Shown piece by piece: positions 41,178 to 43,662 of a stretch of DNA of 43,662 nt. The notes under the pieces were generated by a model. It was not told the origin of the DNA, made no database searches, and saw only the letters and a program-made list of their open reading frames with translations. A program made the position numbers and the translations under genes. The DNA lies in contig SUWL01000015.1 in the NCBI GenBank assembly GCA_015061495.1, positions 1-43,662 of the forward strand, written 5' to 3'. The number at the start of each line of letters is the position of its first letter. Positions within the stretch are counted from its first letter, which is position 1. The DNA comes from Lentisphaerota bacterium. Its GTDB lineage: Bacteria > Verrucomicrobiota > Lentisphaeria > Victivallales > Victivallaceae.

Positions 41178-41942
41178 ATGGGGAAATCTTTTATTGTTTT
41201 CATTACACTTTTTACAGTAATTATTTCTGGATGTGACGGCAACGACATTAAATGCGAAAATAGTTCCACCGATACTCCTCCGAGTCCGAAGAGTAAAAAT
41301 CATCGTATTGTTGCGGAACAAGGGGATGCGGCCGCACAATATAAACTGGGGAAAAGTTATGCTGATGGTAATGGTGTGATAAAGGATGTAGATGAAGCTG
41401 CAAAATGGTTTCGTAAAGCTGCTGAACAAAATTATGCCCCAGCACAAAATTCTTTAGGAACATGTTATTCAAAAGGGATTGGAGTACCCCAATCCTATGA
41501 CAAAGCGTTTGAATGGTTTCGTAAAGCTGCTGAACAAAATTATGCCCCGGCACAATACAATTTAGGTATGTGTTATGCTACAAATAGAGGAAGAGTAACT
41601 GGAAGGGCTTTTGATGATAATAATGAAGCTGTGAAATGGTTTCATAAAGCTGCTAAAAATGGAGATGTTATGGCACAATATACTCTTGGGCGGTTTTATG
41701 AATACGGAGGCATAAAAAATATGACTAATATACATGAAAACCATATTGAGGCTGTAAATTAGTATAGAAAAGCTGCCGAACGGGGACATAGTAGAGCACA
41801 GCGCAACTTGGGGCGATGTTACTTGGAAGGCAAAGGGATTGCCCAAAATAAGACCGAAGCAATAAATTGGTATAGAAAAGCAGCAATACGTGGAGACTCC
41901 TATTCAAAAAAAATACTGAATGATCTCGGTGAAGTATGGTAA
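41178..41942 (+). pseudogene. Sel1-repeat lipoprotein gene with an internal stop
   Basis: The reading frame encodes a lipoprotein signal (M-G-K-S-F then I-I-S-G-C, Cys 19) and about six Sel1-type helical repeats (A-A-K-W-F-R-K-A-A-E-Q and variants). A TAG at 41760-41762 (codon 195) interrupts it, but the same frame continues for 59 more codons to TAA at 41940. The stop replaces the tryptophan expected in E-A-V-N-W-Y-R-K-A-A, as the next repeat has E-A-I-N-W-Y-R-K-A-A, so TGG became TAG by one base. The truncated 194-residue form might still function. Sel1 proteins mediate protein contacts. Confidence 0.85.
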
Positions 41943-41981
41943 AAATAATTTTTAATCCTTGGTCTTCCATTATAGTATTTC

Positions 41982-42005
41982 AGCCACTCTGATGAGTGGC
42001 TTTTT
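41982..42005 (+). terminator. Terminator after the Sel1 gene
   Basis: Perfect 8-bp stem AGCCACTC/GAGTGGCT with loop TGAT, followed by TTTTCTGG. Confidence 0.85.
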
Positions 42006-42098
42006 CTGGAAAACTTTCAGCTCAAAAAGCATTTTTTATCATCCGTCTCGCTTGAAATGTGCCTAAAACTATAAAAAACTTCAGCCAAAGGTAAGCTC

Positions 42099-42278
42099 TT
42101 ATCTTTTATTTTTCTGACTGTTTTGCAGATGCGTCATACCGTATTTGAGAATCTGTTCTTTTGAACCAAGAATCTCCCACATGATGATAAGCTCTTTGTA
42201 TAGCGGTTTTCCGTTTTCATCTTCCGCACTGAATATTTTTGAAACCGTGTTTTTGTAAATACCGACTGTAAAAAAACT
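42099..42278 (-). pseudogene. Coding fragment, C-terminal piece of an unknown gene
   Basis: A minus-strand frame without a start reads T-V-S-K-I-F-S-A-E-D-E-N-G-K-P-L-Y-K-E-L and ends at TAA (42099-42101); upstream it hits TGA at 42279-42281. The composition is protein-like (codon use normal, charged/hydrophobic balance) but there is no plausible start. It is probably what remains of a degraded gene. Confidence 0.35.
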
Positions 42279-42279
42279 T

Positions 42280-42349
42280 CAAGGACTTGAAAAAGAGCGT
42301 TCCGGAAGTGCCAGCAAGTCCTTGAAAAATGATAACTCCGCAAGGACTT
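42280..42349. repeat. Cluster of CAAGGACTT nonamers with 12-bp inverted repeat
   Basis: Three nonamer copies at 42280, 42316 and 42341. TTCAAGGACTTG (42278-42289) and CAAGTCCTTGAA (42315-42326) are perfect inverted halves 25 bp apart. Confidence 0.7.
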
Positions 42350-42425
42350 ATTTGCATATTTTGAGCAGAAAGTTTGTCGGAATATCAACTCTGCATACCA
42401 GTAAAAGTGCGGCAAACTCCCGCTG

Positions 42426-42544
42426 TCAAGGATTGGAGTTTACTGCTGTTCCCCTGACAGGCATTGTCCTGTAAAAACCAACTTTTTTCACTTCCATTTC
42501 TTTCCCTTATAAGAGTCTGAAGCAGAGATTTTCGGTTTCGCCAT
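42426..42544 (-). other. Two tiny overlapping ORFs after a strong ribosome binding site
   Basis: On the minus strand GGTGGAGG (42552-42559) is 7 bp before an ATG at 42544 that opens 18 codons (MAKPKISASDSYKGKKWK), ending at 42488. An overlapping ATG at 42497 opens 23 codons beginning M-E-V-K-K-V-G-F-Y-R-T-M-P-V-R and ending at 42426. They may be short peptides or the broken start of a lost gene. Confidence 0.3.
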
Positions 42545-43085
42545 CTGTTAACCTCCACCATTTGTAAAAAGTACGGAATCAAGTCTCAAGGATTTGGTTC
42601 CGTTTTTATTTATGCATTAAGCATTGGACTGTAATGAGTTAGCGGCAAACTAAGTGTTTGCCCGCCATTAATCTCCCTAATGGTAATTTTTACGGAATTC
42701 AATGAAAAAGAGAGAGGATTTTCTCTTTTTTTCTATTTTTGGTTCAGGACCTCGTCCTAAGGTCTGATTGATACGGCGCAGGGCTTGATTTTCAGAAATT
42801 CACACATTTGCCAGGCAAATCATCAAACTTCCGACAGTCTTATAAATTCCCTGACAAAAGTTCGCAGATTGTTATATCGGTAGGCTTTGGAAACAGTAAT
42901 TATGTCAAAAATCTGCATCCATCAGTTGTAAATGCTTGCAACTGACGTTATATTACCTTTGAGATGGTTGATTTGAATATGAAGAATGAATTATTAAAAA
43001 GTTTCTGACACTTTGGTTGTTTTTTTGATTTCGGTAAGCTGCTTTGGCAATGTGGGCGTTTTCGGGCCATTTTGACAATGGAATG
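42545..43085. other. Non-coding, AT-rich stretch with hairpins and a solitary promoter
   Basis: No convincing gene. It holds GGCAAAC/GTTTGCC (42644-42662), CCATTA/TAATGG (42665-42683), a terminator-like AAAAAGAGA/TCTCTTTTT (42705-42730) running into T-rich sequence, and a promoter at 42926-42954 followed only by a 14-codon frame. Confidence 0.5.
42926..42954 (+). promoter_or_regulatory. Orphan promoter
   Basis: TTGTAA (42926-42931), 17 bp, TATATT (42949-42954). No clear gene follows before the next promoter at 43086. Confidence 0.5.
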
Positions 43086-43114
43086 TTGGAACTCGTTTAT
43101 CCAAGGGTTATATT
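43086..43114 (+). promoter_or_regulatory. Promoter at the small RHH-like gene
   Basis: TTGGAA (43086-43091), 17 bp, TATATT (43109-43114). The -10 box directly abuts the apparent ATG at 43115, so the transcript would start inside the frame unless this promoter is not the one used. Confidence 0.55.
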
Positions 43115-43252
43115 ATGGCAGAACGTCATCTTGAAAACATCACCGTTACGATGACAAAGGAAAAAAAGAAAGCCTTGAAGCAGGCAGCGCTTGGTAATGA
43201 CGTCTCTGTCTCTGCTCTGATTAGGCTTTGGCTGGAGAAAGTATCAGGCTGA
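43115..43252 (+). CDS. Small ribbon-helix-helix-like protein
   Basis: 45-residue protein: a strand-like I-T-V-T-M-T (residues 9-14), then K-E-K-K-K-A-L-K-Q-A-A (helix) and V-S-V-S-A-L-I-R-L-W-L (second helix), the layout of CopG/Arc-type DNA-binding proteins, as in antitoxins and plasmid regulators. No ribosome binding site precedes the ATG, and the promoter -10 box ends right before it. Either the start is further in (an ATG at 43151) or transcription begins elsewhere. No toxin partner is recognised next to it. Confidence 0.55.
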   Translation: MAERHLENITVTMTKEKKKALKQAALGNDVSVSALIRLWLEKVSG

Positions 43253-43306
43253 GAGAGAACAGAGTAATTGAGAGTTCAACAAATCGGTATTTGTGGAGGT
43301 CTTGAG

Positions 43307-43662
43307 ATGATTGAGATAAAAGAAACAACTATCAAAGATATTGATAATATTCAAAGACTTTGGGCTGATGGAGATGTTATGCGGTTTGTTGGATTCCCTA
43401 ATGGATTACACCAAACAAACGAAGAAATGAAAGGTTGGTTTCGGTGGGTTGAATCCAACCGGCCTGTTCTGAATCACTACTCGATATTTGAAGATGGGAA
43501 CTATTGTGGTGAATCATTCTATGAGATTGATGAAGAACATCATAGCGCTGCATTGGACATCAAGCTATTTGAATTTGCGCGTGGACGTGGAATTGCAACG
43601 GCAGGATTATCCTATGCAATCGAAGAAGCATTCCAAAACGGTGCAGAAATTGTCTGGGTCAA
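43307..43662 (+). CDS. GNAT family N-acetyltransferase, partial at window end
   Basis: The first 118 codons of an acetyltransferase using acetyl-CoA. The N-terminus M-I-E-I-K-E-T-T-I-K-D-I-D-N-I-Q-R-L-W fits the family start, and the acetyl-CoA loop appears as R-G-R-G-I-A-T-A-G-L (about residues 91-100, the R/Q-x2-G-x-G/A motif). The C-terminus lies beyond the window. GGAGG (43295-43299) is 7 bp before the ATG. Substrate unknown; the W-A-D-G-D-V-M-R-F-V segment resembles RimJ/RimL-like members. Confidence 0.85.
   Translation, partial: MIEIKETTIKDIDNIQRLWADGDVMRFVGFPNGLHQTNEEMKGWFRWVESNRPVLNHYSIFEDGNYCGESFYEIDEEHHSAALDIKLFEFARGRGIATAGLSYAIEEAFQNGAEIVWV

Noticed and set aside
42551-42560. ACCTCCACCA, identical to the last 10 nt of tmRNA, as a possible attR
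   Set aside because: Only 10 bp, and it doubles as the ribosome binding site (GGTGGAGGT on the minus strand) of a small frame, so the match may be coincidental.
42779-42930. 31-codon minus-strand frame (starting MQIFDIITVSKAYRY)
   Set aside because: No ribosome binding site and no family match; too short to separate from chance in AT-rich DNA.

Overview
The window looks like a chromosomal segment of a Gram-negative anaerobe, most plausibly a Lentisphaerota/PVC-group bacterium; this is inference, as no 16S rRNA gene is present. Supporting points: LPS genes (lpxK, an LptF/LptG permease), an oxygen-sensitive class III ribonucleotide reductase (nrdD/nrdG), a type IV-like prepilin with the H-x9-DG C-terminal motif common in the PVC group, a GGGtGRT protein beside a NifU-like protein, and CBM9-like and LamG-like domains. 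Promoters are easy to read: most follow TTGaaa/TTGaca-N16/17-TATATT.

Layout. 1-302: 5' part of a tyrosine-recombinase-like integrase facing away from the 3' end of tRNA-Glu, so a mobile element probably lies left of the window. 508-10122: tRNA-Glu and gltX diverge; then a tight + strand run cstA, LptF/LptG permease, tatD, membrane protein, hisC, PstS-like lipoprotein, rnr. 10051-10986: a BASS-type transporter converges on rnr with overlapping ends. 11379-13183: strongly expressed-looking NifU-like/GGGtGRT pair, followed by about 1.3 kb of imperfect tandem repeats to 14450. 14499-18860: tRNA-Asp, FKBP isomerase, then nrdG-nrdD (NrdD fused to a glutaredoxin-like domain) under a promoter with two NrdR-box-like sites. 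19141-21166: membrane-anchored orphan, cyclophilin, SDR. 21341-24184: LamG fragment, nitroreductase, AAA ATPase, with two copies of a dispersed repeat. 24381-25160: prepilin. 25310-25490: possible structured RNA.

25482-33752 is one minus-strand operon of eight genes (lpxK, galK, trpS, STN-domain protein, CBM9-like protein, ABM protein, NUDIX, uvrA). Divergent from it, 33762-40299 is a + operon of nine genes: mutM, lipoprotein, a LexA/S24-like protein lacking the Ser/Lys dyad, a secreted triple CCCH-repeat protein, nitroreductase, polyprenol/diacylglycerol kinase-like protein, TPR protein, DUF4037 protein and glycosyltransferase.

40348-40820 is the tmRNA gene (tag ANEEYALAA) with its own promoter and terminator. 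From there to the window end the DNA is more AT-rich and looks like decaying accessory sequence: a Sel1-repeat lipoprotein gene interrupted by TGG-to-TAG, coding fragments, a nonamer repeated six times, promoters without clear genes, a small ribbon-helix-helix-like protein and the start of a GNAT acetyltransferase.

Most notable: (1) a short dispersed element with terminal inverted repeats whose three copies each carry an outward TTGACA-like/TATATT promoter aimed at a neighbouring gene; (2) NrdD fused to a CPNC redoxin under NrdR-like sites; (3) a LexA-like protein with Cys/Arg in place of Ser/Lys, next to (4) a secreted protein with three perfectly spaced C-x2-C-x14-C-x5-H modules; (5) the uncharacterised NifU-like/GGGtGRT pair.
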